DNA of 24,411 bases from Candidatus Borrarchaeota archaeon (GTDB taxonomy: Archaea; Asgardarchaeota; Sifarchaeia; Borrarchaeales; Borrarchaeaceae), in NCBI GenBank assembly GCA_016840645.1, contig JAEORY010000008.1:1-24411 (forward strand). Direction: 5' to 3'. Position numbers and translations under genes: made by a program. Below the pieces are notes generated by a model that was not told where the DNA came from, made no database searches, and was given only the letters and a program-made list of their open reading frames with translations. This document shows positions 14,478 to 21,202 of the stretch, piece after piece. Numbering within the stretch: position 1 is the first letter of the stretch; each line of letters opens with the position of its first letter.

Positions 14478-15434
14478 ATGATTGTTTTAGAGGTCTGGAG
14501 AAACATAGAATTGAAAAATTCAATACATGTCTTCTTTTTTAGTATTCTATTAATTCTTTTAGTAATAGGTAGTAACTTGAATTATGCATCAGGATCAAGT
14601 CTAGAAGTAGAAATTGATGATAAAGAAGTAAAAATTCAGATCGAGTCTATACTTTACCAAAACCTAACTAAATTCCCAGAAACGGATACTAACATTTCAG
14701 GTTCTGAACTTAACATAGCTAAATCCGCTTTTGAAGATGCTTTGAATGTTCAGGCGCGAAAGCCTTTGAATGTTTTATCTCTTTCTATTTATGTAAAATC
14801 GAATGATTCTTGGCTTAATATCAGCACCATTTTCGAATTAGATGGTGTTTCATATTCAGAGAATGAAGTTACATCGATAGATTTGAGTTGGATACCATTT
14901 AAAGTAATTTCTGATCTCAAAGTTGGAAATCTAAGTTACAATCTTGTTGGTGAAGAATATCTTCGGCCTGCGATTTATGAGTTATCTAATCAGTCTGGTG
15001 TAAACTTTTTCTCACCTTTCTATACGCCTATAACAACTCCAATGGCAATGAACATTGCAGGTAACGTATCAACATTCGATCTCGGACAATTTTCAACTAA
15101 TTTCACTTCATGGAGCAAATATTTTGACGAAAATTCATTTACGACATCATGGAATTTGCCCACTAGAACAATACTAGACTTGCGAGCTCAGATAATAGCT
15201 GCAAATGCAACCGATACAAGTTCAGGATCCACATTCTATAGTTACGCAGATTCCAACGCAACTGTCTCGATTCCCGGCCACGGCGTTATAGTTGATCATT
15301 CTGTAATATATGAGGCCTCATCAAGCAGATATTCAATTATTATGCTTACCATCGTTATTACTTTGATAGCTTTGACTATAATTTCTCGTTATGTGGGTAA
15401 GCATCTTTTGAAAACTAAACGTGCGCCTAAATGA
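14478..15434 (+). CDS. Extracytoplasmic protein with N- and C-terminal membrane segments, unknown function
   Basis: No family is recognised. The 318-aa product has a hydrophobic N-terminal segment (IHVFFFSILLILLVIG) serving as signal or anchor, a Ser/Asn/Thr-rich ectodomain of about 240 residues, and a C-terminal helix (YSIIMLTIVITLIALTIIS) with a basic KTKRAPK end. The ectodomain carries ten N-x-S/T sequons, so it is probably heavily glycosylated on the outer surface. A TTG at 14511, ten or so bases after a GGAG, would give a cleaner signal peptide starting LKNSIHVFFF. Helix-sheet mix DLSWIPFKVISDLKVGNLSYNLVG resembles membrane-associated domains but gives no function. It ends two bases from the convergent dCTP-deaminase-like gene. 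Confidence 0.75.
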   Translation: MIVLEVWRNIELKNSIHVFFFSILLILLVIGSNLNYASGSSLEVEIDDKEVKIQIESILYQNLTKFPETDTNISGSELNIAKSAFEDALNVQARKPLNVLSLSIYVKSNDSWLNISTIFELDGVSYSENEVTSIDLSWIPFKVISDLKVGNLSYNLVGEEYLRPAIYELSNQSGVNFFSPFYTPITTPMAMNIAGNVSTFDLGQFSTNFTSWSKYFDENSFTTSWNLPTRTILDLRAQIIAANATDTSSGSTFYSYADSNATVSIPGHGVIVDHSVIYEASSSRYSIIMLTIVITLIALTIISRYVGKHLLKTKRAPK

Positions 15435-15436
15435 TT

Positions 15437-15985
15437 TCAAATACCGCCCACCCGATCCTTGGTCATTCTTTCAAGGTCATTCGAATCAAATAGTTCAGGA
15501 TATTTGTTTTCAATTAGAGATTTGTACATTGTAACTTCTTCTTTGCTCATGTACTGAAATTGGTATGGCCCTAGATACGGGGATGCCTTTCCATCTCTTG
15601 TAATATATTCCATATGCATAAGCGGGTCACCTCTTTTAATGACTATAGGTTGTCTATCGTTGCTTAGGTTAACAAGTTCAAGTGCTAGTCTGCCTATGAA
15701 TCCACTATGAACTTTGGCCGCATTAAGGAACGATAGACCCATTCGGCCATAACGGCTCTTAGCAGTAAGGTGCGCTATGAGATTAGGTGGTGTAAAAACG
15801 ATTTCATGAGAAATGAGATTTTTATGTTCTAAATAATGGAGAGTGGTCTCGTCTTTAACTGTGAGGATATAACCATCCCCATCTAGCAGGTTATGGTCAA
15901 ATGGATATACTATTTTTGATGTTTCAATTAATTCAAGCAGTTTATCTTTTCCTAATACACACATGTTATTGACACTCGTATCCAA
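15437..15985 (-). CDS. dcd: dCTP deaminase/dUTPase-family protein
   Basis: This 182-aa beta-rich nucleotidohydrolase-fold protein has the family core in LTAKSRYGRMGLSFLNAAKV followed by HSGFIGRLALELVNLSNDR and IVIKRGDPLMHMEY, matching the RSS..R.G, (D)xGxxGxLxLEL.N and GxxIxQ motifs of Dcd/Dut. In Dcd the Glu of LEL is catalytic and is present. The usual ID before GW is HSGF here and the usual RSS is KSR, so substrate or activity may differ from standard dCTP deamination. It should keep dUTP low and feed dUMP synthesis, acting as a cytoplasmic trimer. M8 is an alternative start. It is a single minus-strand gene with no operon partner. Confidence 0.8.
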   Translation of the reverse strand: MDTSVNNMCVLGKDKLLELIETSKIVYPFDHNLLDGDGYILTVKDETTLHYLEHKNLISHEIVFTPPNLIAHLTAKSRYGRMGLSFLNAAKVHSGFIGRLALELVNLSNDRQPIVIKRGDPLMHMEYITRDGKASPYLGPYQFQYMSKEEVTMYKSLIENKYPELFDSNDLERMTKDRVGGI

Positions 15986-16017
15986 ATTAATTAAATCTTT
16001 AACGCTTAAACAAATTT

Positions 16018-16563
16018 TTAGTCAAGTATAGGGTTTACTTCAAAAAAAACCGTGGCACGCGCGTTTAGTGCTCTATAATCAGCAATGAATTCCAGCTTCA
16101 ATTCTGTCTCCGAACCAGACTTAATTGTAAACGGGTAGTAAAGAACAACAAGTTGAGGGCTAGTTTCCACTTTGATAGTTGTTCCATTAAATGTAGCAAA
16201 AGTATCCGAGAATGTTAATACGATCATATCGTATTCGCCTACAGGTATTGTAGGAGTTAGAAGAATTGTGTTGGGTTTCCTGGTATTTCCGATAAGATCT
16301 AAACTATTTGTTTTATAGCTTATTGGTAGCCATCCTGAATCGTTTTTTGCATTAGCAATATGTATCTTTACGTCAGAAAACGATACCTCTAGATTGGTTA
16401 CTCCTGTGATATCAAGAGGGCCTTCCTCTGTGTAAATTATCGCTTGCTTGTATTGAGAGTTTATCCTTAGAGTTCCTATAGCGGTAGCTGGATAAAGTAT
16501 TACAACTATTACAATGATCAAAAATATGGCAGAGAGAATTTGTCGAGGACTCAATATTTGCAC
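16018..16563 (-). CDS. Secreted DUF4382-like protein
   Basis: This 181-residue protein has an N-terminal membrane/signal segment (SAIFLIIVIVVILYPATAIG) and then a beta-sandwich pattern typical of DUF4382: GTLRIN, GVTNLEVSFSDVKIHIAN, WLPISYKTNSLDLIGN, VGEYDMIVLTFSDTFATFNG, and FTIKSGSETELKLEFIADY. DUF4382 proteins are exported beta-domain proteins of unknown role in archaea and bacteria. There is no lipobox cysteine, so it is either cleaved at about residue 28 or membrane-tethered. It starts 170 bases from the divergent AbrB-like gene. The family call rests on the motif pattern only. Confidence 0.72.
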   Translation of the reverse strand: MQILSPRQILSAIFLIIVIVVILYPATAIGTLRINSQYKQAIIYTEEGPLDITGVTNLEVSFSDVKIHIANAKNDSGWLPISYKTNSLDLIGNTRKPNTILLTPTIPVGEYDMIVLTFSDTFATFNGTTIKVETSPQLVVLYYPFTIKSGSETELKLEFIADYRALNARATVFFEVNPILD

Positions 16564-16712
16564 TCATCACTTCAATCGTTAATCCATATTATGTAAATCA
16601 TGCCCCAGCAAGCATAGTATGTTCGAAATATTGGAATTATTCATACTATGAAAAGTTTACTGGAAAGATAAATTCTTTTTTAATACCGCCTATAATTTTT
16701 CTTTACTGGAAG

Positions 16713-16722
16713 TTTTTATATT
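16713..16722 (+). promoter_or_regulatory. Box A for the AbrB-like gene
   Basis: TTTTTATATT is centred about 33 bases before the ATG at 16751 and only 15 before the ATG at 16733. The expected transcription start (about 16744) therefore lies after 16733 and supports a nearly leaderless message starting translation at 16751. Confidence 0.45.
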
Positions 16723-16750
16723 AGAAACTAGTATGATTATTGGTACGCAA

Positions 16751-16975
16751 ATGGTAAAGAAATTACTTGTCAAATTATCAATAGTTAGAAAAAAGGACAA
16801 ATATGGTAATGCAATATATCGCTCACCAAGAATATATTTGCCTATAAAATTTACTGATGATTCAAGTTTCCCATTCAAAGAAGGGCAACCTTTATTGGCA
16901 AAAATAGTTGGGGAAAAGCTTGTAATAGAGAAAATACCTAAGAAAACACGTAAACGTGCAACATCAAAGAGTTAA
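16751..16975 (+). CDS. Small AbrB-like protein, 74 aa
   Basis: The product begins MVKKLLVKLSIVRKKDKYGN and continues with YRSPRIYLPIKFTDDSSFPFKEGQ and LLAKIVGEKLVIEKIP, then a basic KKTRKRATSKS tail. The order strand-R-x-YLP-strand-EGQ-strand resembles the swapped-hairpin AbrB/SpoVT fold, where the YLPIK stretch forms the DNA-contact loop. The basic tail also suits nucleic-acid binding. In Archaea such small proteins often act as local transcription factors or antitoxins, but no toxin-like neighbour is present. An ATG at 16733 would add six residues, but the box A position argues against it. The fold is inferred from a short pattern. Confidence 0.65.
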   Translation: MVKKLLVKLSIVRKKDKYGNAIYRSPRIYLPIKFTDDSSFPFKEGQPLLAKIVGEKLVIEKIPKKTRKRATSKS

Positions 16976-17016
16976 TCCTTATAATTAATATCGATAAATA
17001 GTATGGAGAAAATCAG

Positions 17017-17436
17017 ATGTCCAACGTAAAAGTATTAATAACTCAGATATCTGGAGAAAGATTATGGGGGACAGATACGTCTCTCCCACAACAATTACAA
17101 ATATCAGTAAATGTTAATCTACTTGGATTTGAGAGGAAATCTCCAGAAAAAATTGAAGCTCCCTTTGTCTTTACGGCATCATTTACACCGTCGGTTGCTC
17201 AAATCAACATAAAAGGCAGAGCACAAACATCAGGCGAAAAAAATGAGTTAGACAGAATCATGGAAGAACATAAGAGCAAAAAACCTCCTCCTAACATGAT
17301 CATACAGGCCGTATCCAGTATAGCTATAGCTGAGTCAATAGTCATTGCGAAGACAATAGGCGTTCCTCCACCTCTTCCACCATTTCCTGGAACACAAAAA
17401 CAAGAGAATAAGACTGACACAAAATATACGACTTGA
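17017..17436 (+). CDS. Conserved hypothetical protein, SecB-like pattern, 139 aa
   Basis: The 139-residue soluble product has alternating beta strands in the first half (QISVNVNLLGFERKSPEKIE, APFVFTASFTPSVAQINIKG), a charged segment, then a long helix MIIQAVSSIAIAESIVIAKT followed by GVPPPLPPFPG. A beta-rich domain, a final helix and a Pro-rich xPPLPPF end resembles SecB chaperone-type proteins, of which archaeal relatives exist. I offer SecB-like only as a possibility. GGAG lies ten bases upstream of the ATG. The first copy of the 42-bp palindromic element begins three bases after its stop, so transcripts may end there. It starts 41 bases after the AbrB-like gene and may share its transcript. 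Confidence 0.65.
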   Translation: MSNVKVLITQISGERLWGTDTSLPQQLQISVNVNLLGFERKSPEKIEAPFVFTASFTPSVAQINIKGRAQTSGEKNELDRIMEEHKSKKPPPNMIIQAVSSIAIAESIVIAKTIGVPPPLPPFPGTQKQENKTDTKYTT

Positions 17437-17439
17437 GGG

Positions 17440-17481
17440 TCCAATTTATCGAAGGGTTAGTAGACACTCCAATAAATTGGA
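17440..17481 (+). repeat. 42-bp composite palindrome element, copy 1
   Basis: TCCAATTTATCGAA (17440-17453) and the perfect-arm palindrome TCCAATAAATTGGA (17468-17481) are 28 bp apart start to start, separated by 14 bases ending ACAC. Copies 2 and 3 have the same 28-bp spacing. Copy 1 starts three bases after the stop codon at 17436. Confidence 0.7.
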
Positions 17482-17560
17482 TTTTAGATCAATCGTTAAA
17501 ACTTCTGATTCGTTGAAATAAAATGTTACTTTTCTTATGAAAATGATTTCTTTATTCAAA

Positions 17561-17698
17561 CTAAACCTGATATTTTATCGCGCACTTTAGAAGCCCAAAT
17601 TTTAGCAACTTCTTTATGCTGAGTATATCTATATCGTCTTCGCTGTAATATCCATCATTATTTTTGATCTCAAAACGCTCATAATTTTTTATGTTCAT
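17561..17698 (-). CDS. Possible small protein, 45 aa
   Basis: Reading 17698 to 17561 on the minus strand gives 45 codons from ATG to TAG: MNIKNYERFEIKNNDGYYSE followed by DDIDILSIKKLLKFGLLKC and AIKYQV. An acidic middle is followed by a short amphipathic helix. It begins 34 bases after the stop of the minus-strand gene at 17733, in the position of a downstream operon member. There is no clear ribosome site and no known family. AT-rich DNA can produce such a frame by chance, so this is a tentative call. Confidence 0.35.
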   Translation of the reverse strand: MNIKNYERFEIKNNDGYYSEDDIDILSIKKLLKFGLLKCAIKYQV

Positions 17699-17732
17699 TC
17701 AGAAGATAAATGTTGTTTCAAAATAGTCCTAC

Positions 17733-18164
17733 TTAGGCGAATTCTTTTTCCCATCTTGAAGCTATCTTTTCAAGGTTTTTCCTGAAATCCTCAAATTCGA
17801 CAAAAAATCCTTCTTTTAATGAGTCTCCAACATACCTTTTGCTCCAAGAGACCATGCCCATATTGAGAAGATCTCTCCATACGTAATAGACTAATCTTCT
17901 TGAAGCTTTGAATGGTTTATTTTTCCAAATTAAAGATCCACTTCGAATTTTAACAGCGAACGAATTCAATGCATGTTTGGAGAAAAATCCTTTTTTATTT
18001 TTAAGTTCTTTAATCAAGAAATTCAATATTATTCGTTGTTTGGTATTTGCAGGATACATTATACTTGCAAAATCAGGATAGAGATTCAATGAAATGGATT
18101 CCTTATCGAAATGAATACCTCTTAAAGGCTTTCGTGCAATCCTGACTGCATTTTTTTGAGCCAT
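17733..18164 (-). CDS. Hypothetical protein, 143 aa, basic, possibly DNA-binding
   Basis: No family is recognised. The basic product (QKNAVRIARKPLRGIHFDKE near the start) is predominantly helical in its second half: TKQRIILNFLIKELKNKKGF, then FKASRRLVYYVWRDLLNMGM, VSWSKRYVG and a C-terminal FRKNLEKIASRWEKE helix. The helix-helix-RRLVYYVWRDLLNMG-strand arrangement could be a winged helix. Upstream lie two TTGCA palindromes (18214-18229 and 18258-18275), consistent with a small regulator controlling its own gene. No nuclease or enzyme motif is visible. The start ATG at 18164 follows AGTGA on the minus strand. Confidence 0.65.
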   Translation of the reverse strand: MAQKNAVRIARKPLRGIHFDKESISLNLYPDFASIMYPANTKQRIILNFLIKELKNKKGFFSKHALNSFAVKIRSGSLIWKNKPFKASRRLVYYVWRDLLNMGMVSWSKRYVGDSLKEGFFVEFEDFRKNLEKIASRWEKEFA

Positions 18165-18213
18165 GATAAGTCACTTTCAAAGATCAACATGTTTTACCTA
18201 TATGGGCCATGTT

Positions 18214-18275
18214 TGCAATGTATATTGCATATACGGTTTCGTAGAAATATATATCTTGTGCAACCAAAATTGCAC
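18214..18275. promoter_or_regulatory. Two TTGCA inverted repeats, candidate operators
   Basis: TGCAAT-GTAT-ATTGCA (18214-18229) and GTGCAA-CCAAAA-TTGCAC (18258-18275) share the TGCAA/TTGCA half-site and are 44 bp apart. They flank a TATA-like run (ATATATAT, 18247-18254) 50-110 bases upstream of the minus-strand gene at 18164. The rest of 18165-18604 shows no firm gene; a 32-codon frame at 18386-18484 (minus) is too weak to call. Confidence 0.4.
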
Positions 18276-18566
18276 GTGCCAAAAATGCTTGATTTGTGAT
18301 AAATTATGATGAGAAACATAATTCATTATGATGGAAAAATTATGTCTGTTTTAAGTATAAAAAAATAAGAAAAAAATCCAATTAGCTAGAGTATTTTTAG
18401 AAAAAAGAGTAAGATGATCATTATTTTCTGCAGAGGATTCGGAGTATTAACGTGTGCTACATGTCCATTGAAAAAATGAATCATTGTACGAAGATTATGA
18501 TTATGCTAAATACAAGTCAATAAATGGATTTTTTATGGATTAATTGGATTTGTGATAACTCTTAAT

Positions 18567-18577
18567 TATTTAATAGA
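18567..18577 (+). promoter_or_regulatory. Box A for the second cohesin-like gene
   Basis: TTATTTAATAG is centred about 33 bases before the ATG at 18605. The intervening bases TGTAAGGGTTGGTTTAG resemble those before the paralogue at 1193, suggesting a shared promoter-proximal element. No ribosome site is present. Confidence 0.45.
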
Positions 18578-18604
18578 TATTATTGTAAGGGTTGGTTTAG
18601 TTGG

Positions 18605-19264
18605 ATGAAGCTTCTATTACTTCCACTCTTACTTACGGTTTTATGTTTTACTGGTTTCATGTCTCAAGTTCAAGCACAACAATCTCCTGCATCTATATCG
18701 TTGGAGCACGGCGGCACCTCTGACGTTATGGGTTCACGAGAATTTAATGTGGTTGTATGTAACGAGTTTGAGGTAGAACTATGGATACGAGACTTGCTCT
18801 ACCCTATGACATTATTAAACGTCTACATTACTTGGGATCCTGACCTGATGGAACTACAGAATGTTGAACTTAACCTGCCAACTTTCTGGAGGGTAGTAGA
18901 GGGCCCATTTGAACAGACAGATTCATGGTATGCCTTTATTTTGTCGGAGAACGGTGGTTTTGCTTCAAACTGGAAGTGGATGACTTTCACGTTCCACTGT
19001 AAAGGCGAAGGATCATCCCCAATAAACATACCAGAAGTTTATGAGCATCCATCTGGGGGCTTGGTTGCTATTGGACCGGGTGGACCTGATATTAATAATA
19101 AGTATACCACTCGTCTAAAACCTGTAGTAACCCAAAATCTTGCACCAGTTGGAGGACTAGTCACACCAATAAACAAACTCGCTATACTAACACCATACAT
19201 AGCACTAACAGGATTAATCACAATAGTGTTAACAGTCTATTTTATCAAGAGAGTTAAAACATAG
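18605..19264 (+). CDS. Secreted cohesin-like surface protein with PVGG anchor, second copy
   Basis: This 219-aa paralogue of the protein at 1193 has a signal peptide (MKLLLLPLLLTVLCFTGFMS, cleavage near QAQ at 23-25), a cohesin-like beta sandwich with FEVELWIRDL, LNVYITWDPDLMELQN and WMTFTFHCKGEGSSPINI, and the same C-terminal device: LAPVGGL (179-185), NKLAILTPYIALTGLI as membrane helix, and basic KRVKT. The ectodomain has diverged strongly from the first copy while the tail is nearly unchanged, which argues that the tail is under its own constraint or is exchanged between genes. Two cysteines (in VVVCNE and FHCKG) could form a disulphide. It should be displayed on the cell surface. No enzymatic motif is visible. 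Confidence 0.8.
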   Translation: MKLLLLPLLLTVLCFTGFMSQVQAQQSPASISLEHGGTSDVMGSREFNVVVCNEFEVELWIRDLLYPMTLLNVYITWDPDLMELQNVELNLPTFWRVVEGPFEQTDSWYAFILSENGGFASNWKWMTFTFHCKGEGSSPINIPEVYEHPSGGLVAIGPGGPDINNKYTTRLKPVVTQNLAPVGGLVTPINKLAILTPYIALTGLITIVLTVYFIKRVKT

Positions 19265-19275
19265 AAATCACAGGG

Positions 19276-19289
19276 GCCTCACGAGAGGC
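19276..19289 (+). terminator. GCCTC/GAGGC hairpin after the cohesin-like gene
   Basis: GCCTC-ACGA-GAGGC forms a compact tetraloop hairpin 12 bases after the stop at 19264, followed by CCAATTTTAAT. The position and shape fit a transcript-end structure for the surface-protein gene. Confidence 0.45.
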
Positions 19290-19444
19290 ATCCAATTTTA
19301 ATGCTTAAACCTCAGAATTAAGATCATCTCTAACTCTTTATCATTGTTGATTGTCCATTAGAAGAATTCAATGATCTGCTATTACTAGGCGTTACTAGCC
19401 AACAATTCGCCATACAAAACTGTAAATCGTCTAATCATACGTCA

Positions 19445-19486
19445 TCCAATAAATTGGATAGTTCCTAAACACTCCAAAAAATTGGA
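19445..19486 (+). repeat. 42-bp composite palindrome element, copy 2
   Basis: TCCAATAAATTGGA (19445-19458) and TCCAAAAAATTGGA (19473-19486) lie 28 bp apart with 14 bases between (TAGTTCCTAAACAC). It sits 21 bases beyond the 3' end of the small ORF at 19508-19627 and is an inverted relative of copy 3; I count 34 of 43 positions identical. Confidence 0.75.
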
Positions 19487-19507
19487 GCGCCCAAAAAAAA
19501 TTTAATT

Positions 19508-19627
19508 TTAGTCTTGGTTTTCTTCTCTTTCTTCTTTTTGGTCTTTACTTGATAAAGCCCATGCCATGAAGGCGACTCCCATGCCAATTCCCACAACCAT
19601 TAATATAATCCAATAGATGAAAGGCAA
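19508..19627 (-). CDS. Small single-TM protein, 39 aa, between inverted repeats
   Basis: Reading 19627 to 19508 on the minus strand gives 39 residues: a hydrophobic helix (LPFIYWIILMVVGIGMGVAF, then MAWALSS) followed by a very charged tail, KDQKEEREENQD. The layout is that of a tiny membrane-anchored subunit with a cytoplasmic charged tail. The start is probably the TTG at 19627 because an in-frame stop lies not far upstream and no ATG precedes the helix; internal ATGs would cut into the helix. A TATA-like TTTATAAA (19679-19686) lies about 55 bases upstream. Paired palindromic elements flank the gene on both sides in opposite orientation. No homologue is recognised. Confidence 0.5.
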   Translation of the reverse strand: MPFIYWIILMVVGIGMGVAFMAWALSSKDQKEEREENQD

Positions 19628-19678
19628 AATGTCACACGTCTTTATTGAATATTAATGGTAAATTCAGAGTAAAATAGC

Positions 19679-19686
19679 TTTATAAA
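19679..19686 (-). promoter_or_regulatory. Box A for the 39-aa protein gene
   Basis: TTTATAAA is a good archaeal TATA sequence, with the minus-strand start codon 52 bases downstream. Copy 3 of the palindrome element (19745-19786) lies about 60 bases further upstream, where an activator or repressor site could be. Confidence 0.4.
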
Positions 19687-19744
19687 ATAAGCAAAGTATT
19701 TTGACGCATTTAACTATTTTCTTGTTTAAACTCATTTATGCACA

Positions 19745-19786
19745 TCCAATTTTTTGGAACGTTAAGCAATCATTCAATAAATTGGA
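19745..19786 (-). repeat. 42-bp composite palindrome element, copy 3 (inverted)
   Basis: On the plus strand TCCAATTTTTTGGA (19745-19758) is followed 28 bp on by TTCAATAAATTGGA (19773-19786). Read on the minus strand the order and spacer match copies 1 and 2. It begins exactly 300 bp after copy 2. Confidence 0.75.
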
Positions 19787-19930
19787 TCGTCAAATTGACA
19801 GTAGATCTTTTGCTAGAATCCATCTAAAGTTTTAATTATACAAATGGTATCCTATTTGGTATCGTAATTACTATTCTAACAATTAAAATGAAATAAAAAA
19901 GAAAAACGTTCTCCAATGACAGAGAGTTTC

Positions 19931-19944
19931 TCCAATTTATTGGA
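19931..19944. repeat. Single TCCAATTTATTGGA palindrome
   Basis: This is one 14-bp unit of the composite element, 45 bases past the 3' end of the adenylyltransferase gene. At +28 to +41 there is only TGAAAATTTTCA (19961-19972), another perfect palindrome of different sequence, so the second unit is missing or diverged. Confidence 0.6.
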
Positions 19945-19988
19945 TATGTGCATAATAGCATGAAAATTTTCAAAAATAATAATTATTT

Positions 19989-20474
19989 CTACAGTATTTT
20001 TCCTTCTTTATCAATTACTCCAGAAAGAATACGGCTTACAGATATAGGAAAACCATCTTTAGCCAATGTAAAATCAATAACATATATGCGGAGTGGTCGG
20101 AATTTTTTATTTTTACGAATTTTGTTGATCTCCAAAGCTGTTTTCATAGTTTCACGACTTGTCACTATGCTATCAATTTGCTCATCATCTATTGTTGGTC
20201 CATATGGATCTTCTAGCGGAATGATTTTTACTCTATTTGAAGTTCCAATTTTTGAAAGAAAAGTGATCAGATTTTCATGCCTTTCATCATAATTACTAAC
20301 GATGTGTTTTTTTTGTTTTTTAGCAAGGAACTCATTACTCGTTAAACCAATTATGATCTTGTCACCCAGTTGGAAAGCCTTTGAGAAAAGTTTACGATGA
20401 CCTCTATGTAATATTTCGAAAGTTCCACCTATTGCAACTGTCCTCATTTTTTGTTTTTCATCAGTCAGAGGCAC
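19989..20474 (-). CDS. coaD: Archaeal phosphopantetheine adenylyltransferase
   Basis: The enzyme adenylates 4'-phosphopantetheine to dephospho-CoA, the fourth step of CoA synthesis. The 161-residue nucleotidyltransferase has the HxGH signature in AIGGTFEILHRGHRKLF, the strand and loop DKIIIGLTSNEFL, and the closing ISVSRILSGVIDKEGKI that replaces the bacterial ISST-R motif. This matches archaeal COG1019-type PPATs (eukaryotic-like) rather than bacterial CoaD. The start at 20474 adds nine residues (MPLTDEKQK) before M10; ATG 20447 (MRTVAIGGTF) is a strong alternative. It is divergent from ubiX, sharing a 120-bp promoter gap. Confidence 0.92.
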   Translation of the reverse strand: MPLTDEKQKMRTVAIGGTFEILHRGHRKLFSKAFQLGDKIIIGLTSNEFLAKKQKKHIVSNYDERHENLITFLSKIGTSNRVKIIPLEDPYGPTIDDEQIDSIVTSRETMKTALEINKIRKNKKFRPLRIYVIDFTLAKDGFPISVSRILSGVIDKEGKIL

Positions 20475-20594
20475 AGATTATCACTTGTAAGAGTTCAAGA
20501 GAATCAAATCATCTAACTCTTAATATTGGACTATGATAAGATACATTTTCCGCTCTTTAACTTGCTTGAATTTGATTATATTTGTTGGTGAAGA

Positions 20595-21161
20595 ATGTTG
20601 CATATAGTAGTGGGTATGACAGGAGCCAGTGGCACAATATATGCTTGGAGATTTCTAGAAGTTCTCAAAGAGAGAGAAATAGATGTATCAATTATAATTA
20701 CAAATCCAGCAAAAGAGATCTTTGAACTCGAACTTTCGAAGAGACCTAAAGACATCCTAAGCATGGCCAAGAAGCATTATGATATTAATGATTTTTCTTC
20801 TCCACTTGCTAGTGGATCATACCAATTTGATGCGATGGTCATTGTTCCATGTTCGATGGCTTCAGTAGGAGCTATAGCAAGTGGAAATTCCAGAAATCTA
20901 CTGTTAAGAACTGCAGATATATGTCTAAAAGAAGGACGGCCTCTAATCATAGTCACTAGAGAAACACCTTTAAATTCAATTCATCTTGAAAATCTTTTAA
21001 AATTAAGTCGTATGGGCGCTGCAATCATGCCAGCAAGTCCAGGATTCTATCATAAGCCCAAAACCATACTGGATCTTGTAGACTTTATCGTTGGCAGAAT
21101 ACTCCTAAGACTTGGTCTACAACAAGATCTATTTAATCCCTGGGGAAAAGATCTATCTTAA
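20595..21161 (+). CDS. ubiX: UbiX-type flavin prenyltransferase
   Basis: The enzyme attaches a dimethylallyl group to FMN, making the prenyl-FMN cofactor needed by UbiD-family decarboxylases. The 188-residue product shows the full signature: VVGMTGASGTIYAWRFLE (5-22), SGSYQFDAMVIVPCSMASVG (flavin site), ASGNSRNLLLRTADICLKEG, and VTRETPLNSIHLENLLKLSR followed by GAAIMPASPGFYHKP. GGTGA lies three bases upstream of the ATG. The next gene (41 bases on) encodes the UbiD partner. Dimethylallyl phosphate comes from the same isoprenoid pathway, so cofactor and product are linked. Confidence 0.96.
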   Translation: MLHIVVGMTGASGTIYAWRFLEVLKEREIDVSIIITNPAKEIFELELSKRPKDILSMAKKHYDINDFSSPLASGSYQFDAMVIVPCSMASVGAIASGNSRNLLLRTADICLKEGRPLIIVTRETPLNSIHLENLLKLSRMGAAIMPASPGFYHKPKTILDLVDFIVGRILLRLGLQQDLFNPWGKDLS

Positions 21162-21202
21162 TATCTGAACATCTAATATCGACTGAATAAGTGAAAAAGT
21201 GA

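Noticed and set aside
18304..18362. Possible C/D box small RNA (ATGATGA, ATGATG)
   Set aside because: Box C-like sequences are present, but no CTGA D or D' boxes at the right spacing.
18386..18484. 32-codon minus-strand ORF (MIHFFNGHVAHVNTPNPLQK...)
   Set aside because: Short, no ribosome site, and no supporting context; composition is suggestive but not enough to call.
19445..19944. CRISPR-like array
   Set aside because: The palindromic units are too few, too short and irregularly spaced; no cas genes or leader are nearby.
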